From: Brasilonema bromeliae SPC951
GTDB taxonomy: Bacteria; Cyanobacteriota; Cyanobacteriia; Cyanobacteriales; Nostocaceae
Direction: 5' to 3'
Length of the DNA stretch: 36,425 nucleotides
NCBI RefSeq assembly: GCF_012912135.1
Contig: NZ_QMEB01000022.1
Span: forward strand, 4,481 to 40,905
This document shows positions 1 through 8,365 of this stretch, one piece after another. Within the stretch, counting starts at the first letter, position 1; each line of letters starts with the position of its first letter. The notes beneath the pieces were generated by a model that worked only from the letters and a program-made list of their open reading frames with translations, had not been told where the DNA came from and ran no database searches. The translations under genes were made by a program, and so were the position numbers.

Positions 1-66
1 CCTTTGTTTCCTTGTTCCCTTCTCCTCCTCTTTCTCCTCTGCGTTCTCTGCGCCTCTGCGGTTCGT
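1..66. repeat. Dispersed repeat inside the mutS reading frame
   Basis: On the reverse strand this reads AACCGCAGAGGCGCAGAG at 46-63, followed by purine-rich AGAACGCAGAGGAGAAAG-like sequence. The same 18 bases occur at 2206-2223 in a miniature element. The repeat is open in the MutS frame and encodes a Glu/Lys/Arg-rich peptide. Its outer end is off the window. Confidence 0.75.
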
Positions 67-2010
67 TTCTCTTCCCAGCTGCGTCGAATTCGGTACAAAA
101 AACCCCGCAGGTAAAGACTGTTCCACCACCGGATGACGTCCATCCACAATCATAATTTCTCGTCCTTCCACCATTTGGGGACGACAATACCCTTGATAAA
201 CCGCCAACTCAGCCAAACCACACAACACATCCGCCGCCGCTACCGCACGAGAGATATTGCGAATAATTTCTGCTTGTGCGCCCACTTCTTCGCGCAACGC
301 CACAAAAATCTCATATTCCAACTGATTCAAATCATCTCGCGCCGTGAGAATCCGCGCTTCCCGTTCCTTCAACTCTGGCGTGATGTAACGCTCCTCATTC
401 ACCAGCGTTTGCTTGCGTATATAATTAGACGGCACTTGGTCAGCTTTTGCACGAGAAATGCTGATGTAATAACCAAAAGTTTTGTTAAATCCCACTTTCA
501 GCGTCGGAATTCCCGTCTTTGCTCTCTCGTCAACTTCCAAATTGGCAATCCATTTTTGGTCATCTTCCACAGTCGCACGTCTCTCGTCCAATTGAGCATT
601 CACCCCAGGGCGAATCAACCCGCCTTCTTTGATATGTATAGGTGGTGACTCCACCAGATGAGCGCGAATTTTCTGTGCCAATTCTTCTAAAACAGGTGGT
701 ACCTTCTGCAATGCTTTCAGAAATGGAGAATGAGCACTACCCACCAAGCGAGATAATTCCGGTAAACGAGAGAGTGAGTCTGCCAAAGCAACTAAATCCC
801 TTGCATGAGCAGTACCAGAACCAGCGCGTCCCGTCAACCGTTCTAAGTCATAAATTTGACGTAACAACTGCCGTAGTTCTTGACGGAGAGTTGTATTTTC
901 TACCAATTCTTGGATAGTGTCTTGCCGAGAACGAATACCCTTAACATCAAGTAACGGTTGCAATAACCACCGTCGTAACGCACGACTGCCCATCGCTGTA
1001 CTAGTTCTATCCAAAGCCCACAGCAAGGAGCCGACAAAACTACCATCGCGGACTGTTTGCGTAATTTCTAGGTTACGTCGAGTTTGATAATCAACAATTA
1101 AAAAGTCAGTGAGAGTATAGGTGCGTAACAACTGTAGGGGAATCGCGTTTTCTTTTTGTGTATCTTCTAAATATTCCAGCAACCCACCTGCAGCGCGGAC
1201 GGCTAGGGGGAGTTGGTCACAGCCAAGTCCTTCTAGGGAGCGTACCTTAAATTTTTGTAGCAATCTTGCTCTGGCTTCTGCTTGAGAGAAGGGAATTTGC
1301 GATCGCAAACAATAACAAAAAGACGGTGGCAAACATTCAGGTAAATGTTCCGATTTTTCTCCTGCACGCAGCAGTAAACTTCTCAAGTCTGGTGCGTTCG
1401 TCGGAACAAGCACTTCCGCAGGTTGCAACCGCATCAGTTCCTGTGTCAAATGTTCTAAATTGCTACCTTGCGTAGTGAGGAATTCACCAGTAGAAATATC
1501 TGCATAAGCCAAACCCCAATGCTCAAGAGCCATGACCACAGCCGCAAGGTAATTATTGCGACTGGATTTGAGCATTCCTTCCTCTAGCAAAGTTCCAGGG
1601 GTGAGGATACGGGTAACCTCCCGGCGCACCAATCGACCAGCCGCTTCAGCAGCATCTTCCACTTGGTCGCAAATCACAACCGCATACCCTTTTTCCACCA
1701 ACTGCGTCGCGTGGCGTTCCCAAGCGTGATGCGGTACACCACTCATCGCCACTCGTCCTACGTCGCCTACAAGCTTGCTGGTGAGGGAGAGTTCTAATTC
1801 CTGCGCCAAAGTCACAGCATCTTCAAAATAACATTCAAAGAAATCTCCCACTCGATACAGTAGCATCGCGTGAGGATACTTATCCTTGATATCCACATAA
1901 TGCTGGAACATTTGAGTCAGCTTACTGCGATCCACTAGCCGATGATCGGCGTGAGGCGCAGTTGGGTTACTGGGTTGGGTTGTTTGGGATGCAGAGTAAG
2001 AAGCGCTCAT
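1..2010 (-). CDS. mutS: DNA mismatch repair protein MutS, N-terminal part (cut by window edge)
   Basis: MutS binds mismatches and recruits MutL in the cytoplasm. The reverse strand is open from ATG at 2010 to base 1, about 670 codons of a family that is usually 850-900 residues. An in-frame stop lies just upstream of this ATG (2017-2019), which fixes the start. Seen: the mismatch-recognition block [11 protein letters not shown] near the N-terminus with its Phe-x-Glu, the connector and lever regions, the clamp, and [19 protein letters not shown] leading towards the ATPase domain. Walker A and the rest of the ATPase lie outside the window. At the edge the frame runs from FFVPN into a charged stretch ([16 protein letters not shown]) that matches a dispersed repeat rather than MutS. 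Identity is certain; whether the ATPase resumes in frame cannot be seen. Confidence 0.95.
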   Translation of the reverse strand, partial: MSASYSASQTTQPSNPTAPHADHRLVDRSKLTQMFQHYVDIKDKYPHAMLLYRVGDFFECYFEDAVTLAQELELSLTSKLVGDVGRVAMSGVPHHAWERHATQLVEKGYAVVICDQVEDAAEAAGRLVRREVTRILTPGTLLEEGMLKSSRNNYLAAVVMALEHWGLAYADISTGEFLTTQGSNLEHLTQELMRLQPAEVLVPTNAPDLRSLLLRAGEKSEHLPECLPPSFCYCLRSQIPFSQAEARARLLQKFKVRSLEGLGCDQLPLAVRAAGGLLEYLEDTQKENAIPLQLLRTYTLTDFLIVDYQTRRNLEITQTVRDGSFVGSLLWALDRTSTAMGSRALRRWLLQPLLDVKGIRSRQDTIQELVENTTLRQELRQLLRQIYDLERLTGRAGSGTAHARDLVALADSLSRLPELSRLVGSAHSPFLKALQKVPPVLEELAQKIRAHLVESPPIHIKEGGLIRPGVNAQLDERRATVEDDQKWIANLEVDERAKTGIPTLKVGFNKTFGYYISISRAKADQVPSNYIRKQTLVNEERYITPELKEREARILTARDDLNQLEYEIFVALREEVGAQAEIIRNISRAVAAADVLCGLAELAVYQGYCRPQMVEGREIMIVDGRHPVVEQSLPAGFFVPNSTQLGRETNRRGAENAEEKEEEKGTRKQR

Positions 2011-2160
2011 CGATGTCTACCAATACACATGACAACCTGCCAATATCCGATGATACCTTGATATCGAGGATACTCTCAAATTGTTCAAGGTTTTTAACTC
2101 TTCGACGACTTTGCCTAGGAATCTGGATAGAAACTGTTAATTCTTAACACTCCCCACGGC

Positions 2161-2390
2161 TATAGCAATCCTAGATGATTTGTAAAAAAAGAATTTGATG
2201 AAATTAACCGCAGAGGCGCAGAGGAGCCAGCGCCGTGCGGGGGTTCCCCAACGCCAGACGCCATAGGAGGGTTTCCCTCCTATGGCACAAAGTGCCACGC
2301 TGCGCGAACAGCGCTGGCTCCCGTTGAGGCGTCTGGCGTGGCGCAGAGAAAGAGAAGAGAGAATTTTATGAATGATTTAGGATTGCTATA
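2161..2390. mobile_element. Miniature inverted-repeat element (MITE-like), itself interrupted
   Basis: The ends are perfect 13-bp inverted repeats, TATAGCAATCCTA (2161-2173) and TAGGATTGCTATA (2378-2390). Similarity continues inwards imperfectly (GATGATTTGTAAAA against AAATCATTCATAAAA once reversed). The interior carries the AACCGCAGAGGCGCAGAG repeat also found in mutS. There is no coding capacity. A palindromic block sits at 2224-2339 between two copies of GGCGCAGAG. Confidence 0.75.
2224..2339. repeat. 116-bp palindromic module flanked by a 9-bp direct repeat
   Basis: GGCGCAGAG occurs at 2215-2223 and again at 2340-2348, exactly bordering this block, as expected for a target duplication. 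Inside are paired arms GAGCCAGCGC (2224-2233) and GCGCTGGCTC (2311-2320), ACGCCAGACGCC (2251-2262) and GGCGTCTGGCGT (2328-2339), and a central 11-bp perfect hairpin with a TTT loop (2261-2285). Related cores occur at 21095 and 36390. Confidence 0.75.
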
Positions 2391-2502
2391 TCAAAACAAG
2401 GCGTTAGCTCGTTTTGACTTAAAGCTGGGGGATTCTTGGCGGGGGCGTCGGAACTTGCGAGGGACTGGCTTGCGGCTATTATAGCGATACTCAATTTCCT
2501 TC

Positions 2503-3138
2503 CTACAACTGACAAATTGCTTTCAGAACTTGTAACAATAAGATTGAACGCTGTCTTTCCATCAAATTTAATTCTGGCATCAAGTGATAAGTTGGAAGAT
2601 GTCCCTGTTGGATATTGACAAACTGATAACTTCTTCCATTGGTTGTCAAACCCCAAACTGATTCTTGATGCTCTAAACTTTTATAAGCGTATGTCAGCAG
2701 TTGAGGCAATCCTGTTGATATATCAATCTGACTATTTTTAGATTCAATTAATAATACCCAAAAAAATGCATTAACTTTTGTACGTTTCGCTTTGGTAATA
2801 GCTAAGATATCGAACCTACCTTTAATTTTTGTATCTTCATCTTCAATTTCTATATCAGCTATATCCTCTTCCAGAAGAATCTCTATAGGATAGCGGTAAA
2901 AACCAGCCAACCTCATCAAAGGAGCAAGTACAAGAAACTTTACCTGTCCTTCGGAAACTTTGCCAGTGGTGAGATATCTATCAAAGTCATTCCGAATTTG
3001 CTCAAGTTCCTGTTGTTCGTCTTGTGTTATGGGTTCTAGCGATAACAGTGGAGTGAATGAGTCAGTGTACTGTTTTTGGAAGCCTAAAAGGCGCTGAACA
3101 TCTTCCAATGATAAATTGCTAGCTTTGAGGATTGTCAT
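2503..3138 (-). CDS. Small PD-(D/E)XK nuclease-like protein (HSDR_N type)
   Basis: A 211-residue protein resembling the cyanobacterial stand-alone proteins related to the N-terminal nuclease domain of type I restriction R subunits. The visible nuclease-fold pattern is GRFDILAI (Asp110), then LLIESKN (Glu132, Lys134) after a beta strand, then GLPQLLTYAY (Gln146), the usual D...ExK...Q order. There is no helicase motor and no neighbouring hsdM or hsdS, so this is not a restriction system by itself. The C-terminus (WGLTTNGRSYQFVNI) looks like the end of the fold. The ATG at 3138 has no clear ribosome site. Family placement is from recalled motifs; the target, or whether it cuts DNA at all, is unknown. 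Confidence 0.75.
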   Translation of the reverse strand: MTILKASNLSLEDVQRLLGFQKQYTDSFTPLLSLEPITQDEQQELEQIRNDFDRYLTTGKVSEGQVKFLVLAPLMRLAGFYRYPIEILLEEDIADIEIEDEDTKIKGRFDILAITKAKRTKVNAFFWVLLIESKNSQIDISTGLPQLLTYAYKSLEHQESVWGLTTNGRSYQFVNIQQGHLPTYHLMPELNLMERQRSILLLQVLKAICQL

Positions 3139-3844
3139 AGTTATGTTGTGCGTGTTGTGAAGACTTATTTTCCTCTCAATTTTATAGCAACCAGACTTTT
3201 AATAGTTATCAAGCAAGCGCAGTATCAGTTCCATCCCTTGGTGAATGATCGGTTCACTACTCGAAACATTCACGCATTATAAACTTAAAAGAAAAATATT
3301 TTTTTAACAAAAGAACTCAGGAATCAGTCGCCAGAAATCAGAATGGATTTCTGTGCGACTGGCGGTGATTCGGGGGTTTAAATACCAATACATTTGATTC
3401 TGTCTCCTGAATTCTGTTAGCGTAGCGGGACGCAGTCCATTCTGACTTCTTTTTTAAGCTTAGATCCAAAGCGCTTTGCTGAGAACGCGATCGCACGCAG
3501 TGCCCGCCCCTTTGGGGCGATGCTCCAGCAGGGGGCCTTACCATTGGTGATCGCGATTATGTAAGCGCAAAGCCCAGCAATCAGGCGTGATTCGCGCGTG
3601 TCTAGTGGAGGAGATACGCGCTTCGCCATGTGGGCATACTTTGAATTAAGCGCAGCGAATGGCAAGTTGAAATCTTCCAACGCGAAAGATTTCTGTCCGC
3701 AGCACGCTTCTGTAGGACTGGTTTCACCGGCTGTCTGGTAACTGTTCACTGATTTTAGAGAAATTTCTAAATTTCAGATTTTTCTTTGCGGAATGCACTA
3801 ATCAAGCAGTGATTCTAAGGATACAAACACATTGAGGAATGACA
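3139..3844. other. Intergenic region with hairpins and palindromic repeat debris
   Basis: No gene supported. It holds a strong hairpin at 3325-3361 and a GC-rich patch of palindromic fragments at about 3418-3735 (for example GCGTAGCGGGACGC and CGCCCCTTTGGGGCG). 3139-3320 is AT-rich and probably holds the promoter of the nuclease-like gene. Confidence 0.55.
3325..3361. repeat. Stable hairpin
   Basis: CAGTCGCCAGAAATC (3325-3339) pairs with GATTTCTGTGCGACTG (3346-3361) with a one-base bulge and a six-base loop. There is no T-run after it, so it is not an obvious intrinsic terminator. Confidence 0.6.
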
Positions 3845-4360
3845 ATGACCTTTACAAATGAAGCTGCTTCTGCCCAACTTAACAAGCCTGTTCTCAAAGA
3901 AGGTTCCAAGGGTGACGCTGTTAAAGAATTACAAAAACTGTTATTAAAATGGGGTGCTTTTGTATCTCTCGATAACAACGGTGCTTGTGTATTTCCTGGT
4001 GAAGAAGTTATTGACGGTGTATTTGGTCCCAAGACAAAAAATGCGGTTATATTCTTCCAAGGTAAGGTGTTTCTTGTACAAGATGGAATTGTTGCAGATA
4101 AAACTTGGCGAGCACTTTTTAAAAATGCACCAGTTGATATGCCTATCCTCAAGAAAGATAGCAAGGGAGAACTTGTAAAGAAGGTTCAAGAAAGACTGGA
4201 GATCGGCGACTACTACAACGGTAAAATTGACGGCGATTTTGGTAACAGTACAGAAAAAGCAGTCAAAGCTTTGCAAAAGCACACAGGGTTACCTGTGGAT
4301 GGAGTTATTGGCGATCGCACCTGGTTTGAGGTAAGCCAGATTAATACAATTTTCTGTTAA
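3845..4360 (+). CDS. Tandem peptidoglycan-binding-domain protein
   Basis: About 171 residues with two PG_binding_1 repeats: LKEGSKGDAVKELQKLL with DGVFGPKTKNAV and DGIVADKTWRAL, then LKKDSKGELVKKVQERL with DGDFGNSTEKAVKALQ and DGVIGDRTW. In this family the fold binds cell-wall glycopeptide and usually targets a hydrolase. Here there is no catalytic domain and no signal peptide, so location and role are open. I chose ATG 3845 rather than ATG 3839 because GAGG at 3834-3837 then has a normal spacing of about seven bases; from 3839 it would have one. A strong terminator follows directly. The first repeat carries a longer loop than usual (WGAFVSLDNNGACVFPGEEV). Confidence 0.8.
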   Translation: MTFTNEAASAQLNKPVLKEGSKGDAVKELQKLLLKWGAFVSLDNNGACVFPGEEVIDGVFGPKTKNAVIFFQGKVFLVQDGIVADKTWRALFKNAPVDMPILKKDSKGELVKKVQERLEIGDYYNGKIDGDFGNSTEKAVKALQKHTGLPVDGVIGDRTWFEVSQINTIFC

Positions 4361-4373
4361 TTCATTCGCGCTC

Positions 4374-4408
4374 AAAGACCCTGTTTCTTTGATAAACAGG
4401 GTCTTTTT
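4374..4408 (+). terminator. Intrinsic terminator, probably bidirectional
   Basis: A 13-bp perfect stem, AAAGACCCTGTTT (4374-4386) with AAACAGGGTCTTT (4394-4406), has a seven-base loop and ends in TTTTT. The left arm starts with AAA, so the reverse strand also ends in a short T-run. It lies between convergent genes and can serve both. Confidence 0.9.
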
Positions 4409-4428
4409 GATTGTTTAACTTCTAGGAA

Positions 4429-5721
4429 CTAACACCAAGTTTGTACAACCCGACCTGTCAATTGCTGTCCCAGCCAAAATGTATTACTAGAAAGTGTATG
4501 TAAATTTTGCTTTTCGACTTTCCAGTTTTGCTGCGGATCAAATAAAGTGAGTTCCGCTTTTTGATCTGGCGCAATCACACTTATTTTCTGTTGTAAACAC
4601 TCCGTCGGACGAGTACTAAGAGCTTTCCACAATTCTAATGCTGTAAATTCTCCTGTCTCTACTAGATGCTGCCATAAAAGGGGTAATGCTAACTCATAAC
4701 CAATTGCCCCTGGTGGTGCTTCGGCAAAGGCAACGGTTTTTTCTTCGTAGGTGTACGGTCTGTGGTCTATGGCTATTGCATCTATAACACCCGTCCGTAC
4801 TGCCTGCCGTAACGCTGCTACGTCATTAGCAGTCCCCAAAGGTGGTTCTAAACGGAGGCTTGTATTATAGCTTTTCAGTGCTTGCATGTCAAGTAAAAGA
4901 TGCATCCAAGTGGTACTGACGGTAATCGGTAGACCTCTCGCTTTGGCTGATGCAATCAGTTCGACACTGCGAGCAGTGGAAACACGCATGATATGTACTG
5001 GCGTACTTGTGGCGGTGACTAATTCCAACAAAGCGGCGATCGCGGAGGTTTCCGCGCTAGAAGGTATAAAAGGCAGCCCAAAACGGATAGCATCTGGACC
5101 TTCCCGGATGACGCCATTTCCCATCAGTTGGCGATCGCAACACCAAAATGCGACTGGTTTCCTCAAAGGTTGGATATATTCCAACACCCGACGCACCAAC
5201 CCAAAATTTTCCCAAGGCTGACTATCAGTAAAGCCAACCACTCCAACTGCTGCTAAGTCTACCAATTCAGTCATCTGCTTACCAGCAATATCCAAACTGA
5301 TTGCACCCCAAACATTGAGCAGGGGAGCTGTTGAGCTCTTGAGCAGGGGAGAAGAATGAAAACTCGCTTGTGCCCCTGTGTTTTTTTGCAACTGTACCGC
5401 CACAGCGGGATGATCAATGACTGGGGATGTATCGGGTAAGATACTAATTCGTGTAAAGCCGCCAGCAGCAGCAGCTTGCAAGAGAGACGAGAGGGTTTCA
5501 CGTTCTTCAAACCCAGGTTCTCCAGAGTGACTATACAAATCTACCAACCCTGGTCCTAAAACCAATCCATGACAATCCCGGACATCAGTGTCATTTGGCA
5601 TATCAGAAATGTGATTCATCACAGACCTGATATAACCATCCTCAATGAGCACATCAGCAATTTGGTCAGTTCCAGAAACAGGGTCAATAACCCTTACTTG
5701 TTGTAGCAGTTCACTTGTCAT
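4429..5721 (-). CDS. pyrC: Dihydroorotase-like protein with degenerate metal site
   Basis: The 430-residue amidohydrolase-fold protein aligns throughout with bacterial dihydroorotases (step 3 of pyrimidine synthesis). The hallmark metal and substrate residues are mostly lost: the usual HxHxR after GLVD is YSHSG (Tyr63, His65, Gly67); the HisxxHis strand reads VHIMRVSTARS; the PHH position reads TWMHLLL; the DHAPH motif reads DHRPY. It is therefore likely a non-catalytic or altered paralogue, like the inactive PyrC' partners of aspartate transcarbamoylase (inference). Residues 120-137 (HSSPLLKSSTAPLLN) are encoded by a dispersed repeat. ATG 5721 is preferred over an in-frame TTG at 5733; neither has a clear ribosome site. 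The pyrC name follows annotation habit, not proven activity. Confidence 0.8.
   Translation of the reverse strand: MTSELLQQVRVIDPVSGTDQIADVLIEDGYIRSVMNHISDMPNDTDVRDCHGLVLGPGLVDLYSHSGEPGFEERETLSSLLQAAAAGGFTRISILPDTSPVIDHPAVAVQLQKNTGAQASFHSSPLLKSSTAPLLNVWGAISLDIAGKQMTELVDLAAVGVVGFTDSQPWENFGLVRRVLEYIQPLRKPVAFWCCDRQLMGNGVIREGPDAIRFGLPFIPSSAETSAIAALLELVTATSTPVHIMRVSTARSVELIASAKARGLPITVSTTWMHLLLDMQALKSYNTSLRLEPPLGTANDVAALRQAVRTGVIDAIAIDHRPYTYEEKTVAFAEAPPGAIGYELALPLLWQHLVETGEFTALELWKALSTRPTECLQQKISVIAPDQKAELTLFDPQQNWKVEKQNLHTLSSNTFWLGQQLTGRVVQTWC
5315..5351. repeat. Two copies of a 13-mer repeat inside the pyrC-like gene
   Basis: TTGAGCAGGGGAG occurs at 5315-5327 and 5339-5351. A third exact copy lies in intergenic DNA at 14442-14454. 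On the coding strand the copies read SPLLK and APLLN. Confidence 0.8.
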
Positions 5722-5847
5722 TTTCGCTATCAACCATCAGCTATTAGCTATCAGCTTTTTAACTTTTATATATTGTTAAGTGGGAGTTTGTGTTACCTAA
5801 CCCTAGAATCAACTAGCGACTAAAGGCTGACAGCTAATCAAAAGACG

Positions 5848-7200
5848 CTACAATGCCCCAGCCGCTGTTTTATCGAGCACACCACCACCCAAGTGAGTCG
5901 TAATATTCATAGCTTGCAGTACTGGTAAACCACCCGCTTCCAAGGGATAGTCGATAACGCTGACTGCACCATTACCCTGGCGGAAATTCCAAAACTGTTC
6001 TGATGATAAACCTAGAACGTGACAAAGCAAAGTTTTATTAGTCGCATCATGAGCAACGACTAAGCCAGTTTTGAGTTGCTTTGCCAATGCAGTTTGGACA
6101 ATGGACTCCCACGCTGCGACACTACGTTCCCACACTTGCTGCAAATTTTCTCCTTCTGGCATTTGGACTTGTCCTGGGACTGTTCGCCAGCGATGCAACT
6201 CTCCTGGGAATTCCTGTTCTATTTCTTTTTCTAATTTTCCTTCCCAAAGTCCGTGACTAATTTCCCTTAAACCATCCTGCAATTCCAAATTTACATCAGT
6301 ATGGTACTGCAAAATAATTTCTGCAGTTTCTTTTGGACGCACCATTGTGCTACTGACTGCAAAATCAATTGCTATATCTTTGAGAAATTGAGCAGCTTTT
6401 TGTGCTTGCTGTCTACCATTGTCGTTGAGAGGGACATCAATTTGTCCCTGAAATCTGGTTTGGCGGTTCCACTCGGTTTCTCCGTGACGCACCAGTAACA
6501 ACCTTACACCATTGTGATTTGGACGTAAGGAGGGGAGAATTTCGCCTAGATGTTGTGTCTGATTCAGAGATTCTAGTTGAACTGGTTCTCCCAATCCTCC
6601 AGAAAAATTAAGTACACTGATGCAACAGTTAGATTGTTGTATGGAATGGTAGCGTTCTGGAGAGATTCCTAGCGCAGTGCCTAAAAGAGCACGATTAATG
6701 CCATTGTGCCCCACGATAAGTATTGTTTCGCCTCGATGGCGCAGTAAAACTTCTTGCCAAAATTGGCGCGCCTGTTCATACAAAGCCAGAACAGGAAAAT
6801 GTTCTCTTGTTTGCTCACCATCTTTTACAGACATCCGCAGTAGATGAGGACTCACCTGCCAAATGCGGTAGTCTTCGCGAAACTTCTCCTTAACTTCAGC
6901 AGAGAGCATTCCTTGCCATAAAGGGAGATCAATTTCCAGCAACTGTTCAGAAGTTTGGGGAACAGCAGACTGCTGAGCATGAATTGTTAGTTCATGATGG
7001 ATAATCTCTGCTGTGTCTTTTGCACGTTGCAAAGGACTGCTGTATATTGCGTTAAATAGTATATTACTGAGGGTTTTACCTACAAGACTTGAATCACTAC
7101 GACCTTTTTCAGTTAACTTGGAAGCATCCGAGCGACCTTGTATGCGCTTTTCGGTATTATAAGTACTTTGACCGTGGCGCACAATAATTACACGAGTCAC
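5848..7200 (-). CDS. Histidine phosphatase with two tandem phosphoglycerate-mutase domains
   Basis: The 450-residue protein has two complete histidine-phosphatase domains. Domain 1 (about 1-200) has RHG with His9, Arg59 in SSPLQRA, acidic Glu89 in LLEIDLPLWQG and His165 in VGHNG. Domain 2 (about 230-430) has RHGE with His239, Arg288, Glu313 in LREISHGLWEG and His384 in VAHDAT. Both catalytic sets look intact. The family phosphorylates its own His and includes phosphoglycerate mutases and sugar-phosphate phosphatases; double-headed versions are common in cyanobacteria, and some relatives are annotated as carboxyarabinitol-1-phosphate phosphatases. The substrate cannot be read from the sequence. 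The start is GTG 7200, with AGGAGG eight bases upstream, one of the best ribosome sites in the window. Confidence 0.9.
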   Translation of the reverse strand: MTRVIIVRHGQSTYNTEKRIQGRSDASKLTEKGRSDSSLVGKTLSNILFNAIYSSPLQRAKDTAEIIHHELTIHAQQSAVPQTSEQLLEIDLPLWQGMLSAEVKEKFREDYRIWQVSPHLLRMSVKDGEQTREHFPVLALYEQARQFWQEVLLRHRGETILIVGHNGINRALLGTALGISPERYHSIQQSNCCISVLNFSGGLGEPVQLESLNQTQHLGEILPSLRPNHNGVRLLLVRHGETEWNRQTRFQGQIDVPLNDNGRQQAQKAAQFLKDIAIDFAVSSTMVRPKETAEIILQYHTDVNLELQDGLREISHGLWEGKLEKEIEQEFPGELHRWRTVPGQVQMPEGENLQQVWERSVAAWESIVQTALAKQLKTGLVVAHDATNKTLLCHVLGLSSEQFWNFRQGNGAVSVIDYPLEAGGLPVLQAMNITTHLGGGVLDKTAAGAL

Positions 7201-7296
7201 GTTTTACCCTCCTGTATCTCAAGGACTCATTCTACTGCAAAGTGTTAGCAGATTGACCCTTGCGACTACCCCAATACCTCAGTTCTAAAACGAACA

Positions 7297-7339
7297 ACCC
7301 TCCAGAGAGCTAGGCATTTTCGCCCAAAATCTGGAGGGT
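7297..7339 (-). terminator. Hairpin downstream of the small secreted-protein gene
   Basis: ACCCTCCAGA (7297-7306) pairs perfectly with TCTGGAGGGT (7330-7339). On the reverse strand it is followed by TGTTCGTTTT, a weak T-run. It probably ends transcription of the 7401-7802 gene before the phosphatase gene. Confidence 0.55.
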
Positions 7340-7400
7340 ATTTGAGTTTTTGGCATTTTTTTGGTTTTTGGAGATTTGCGCGAATCTAGCAAAAATTAGC

Positions 7401-7802
7401 TTATCGTTTCTGCCTGTTGCTATCTCTATTCAAGTCAAATTGGACTTGCACTCCATCATTGCTGTAGAACGACTCATCTCCTTGGGGAAAAATCACATTA
7501 TTTGGAGTTGTGATTGGTTCTCTGCGGCGTAATTCGATTTGATCACCAAGTTCCAAAACTTCAACCTCAGATGTGCTTTCTTGATAATTTCTTCGTGGAA
7601 CATTATTTTGAGAATTTCGTTCTGCAAAAAACCTTGCGAAATCGTCCTTGGCTGTTCTACCTATGCCAGTTAAAGAATCCCCTTGAATTGTGTAATTTCC
7701 AGTTTTTGAGTTTGGTGCAACTGATGACTGTGCGTGAACTTTGCTTTGTAATCCAGCAATGGCTGCTACTATAGCCAAGGCGGCAAATATCTTAGAGTTC
7801 AT
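7401..7802 (-). CDS. Small exported protein of unknown function
   Basis: This 133-residue protein is not recognised. The N-terminus is a clear signal peptide: MNSK, a hydrophobic stretch FAALAIVAAIAGL, and a likely cleavage after VHAQ. The mature part is polar, with GNYTIQGDSLTGIGRTAKDDFARFFAERN followed by VEVLELGDQIELRRREP and an acidic tail. The LGDQIELRR and VQVQFDLNRD pieces suggest beta strands. GGGGA about eight bases before ATG 7802 supports the start. It is probably monocistronic, with its own downstream hairpin. Function unknown. Confidence 0.75.
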   Translation of the reverse strand: MNSKIFAALAIVAAIAGLQSKVHAQSSVAPNSKTGNYTIQGDSLTGIGRTAKDDFARFFAERNSQNNVPRRNYQESTSEVEVLELGDQIELRRREPITTPNNVIFPQGDESFYSNDGVQVQFDLNRDSNRQKR

Positions 7803-8365
7803 TGTTTTTCCCCAAATTTTATATTATTTTTAGGACAAGATTGTATAACAAAGCTTTTTTACTCTGATTATAGAGTAAACTTGACAAACAAAAGGTACTG
7901 AAAGATACACTTGTTAAAGTTGATCAAATGCAGTTATGACCAGAAAGCTGAACGAAAGTACGACATTTTTCATGGTTTCTGGTTGAGAACGCATTACGGT
8001 TCTTGACAGTTTTCTCTTAAAGTTTCCTGCTCAATTGAGTTAGATCGCTAGTTTTCATCATTGCTGTTATCTCCAATGACAAATCAATAACTACTTTTAT
8101 AGGTTATTAAATATTTGTAAATTTTTCATCTCATTTGAGAGATATGTCTACAAGCATAGTTGAGATTTGCTGGGATTTACTGGTTTCCAAAGCGAATCAA
8201 TAACGCCAACACTATAGCGGTTCTCGTTTGAGTCACATACACCATGCTATGTAGAGACCGTACAGTAAGGTCTCTACTGTTTTGGTTGACGTAAAAATGA
8301 GTCGATACAAGCATTCTCGCCTTAATTTTGCGCTTGAATGATATAGTACGAAAAAAAAACCAGTA
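7803..8365. other. Intergenic region between divergent genes
   Basis: No gene supported. AT-rich; it should hold promoters for both flanking genes, but I cannot assign clear boxes. It contains the hairpin at 8251-8277. Reading frames here are short and have no ribosome site. Confidence 0.5.
8251..8277. repeat. 9-bp perfect hairpin
   Basis: GTAGAGACC (8251-8259) and GGTCTCTAC (8269-8277) pair around a nine-base loop. There is no T-run. It may be part of a dispersed repeat. Confidence 0.6.

Larger units (their letters stand above)
2011..2502. other. Intergenic region upstream of mutS, with a nested miniature element
   Basis: No credible gene. The first 150 bases should hold the mutS promoter and leader, but no clear -35/-10 pair stands out. 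Most of the rest is the miniature element at 2161-2390. 2391-2502 lies between that element and the end of the nuclease-like gene, and I see nothing in it. Confidence 0.6.

Noticed and set aside
133-917. Forward frames of 171 and 91 codons
   Set aside because: They are shadows of mutS, which is clearly coded on the other strand.
2366-2656. Reverse frame of 96 codons at the end of the nuclease-like gene
   Set aside because: It overlaps the better supported frame of the nuclease-like gene and runs into the miniature element.
3417-3749. Reverse frame of 110 codons
   Set aside because: It coincides with a patch of palindromic repeats, and its product reads like translated repeat units.
5722-5733. 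TTG start of the pyrC-like gene at 5733
   Set aside because: ATG at 5721 is the more usual start and no ribosome site favours the TTG.
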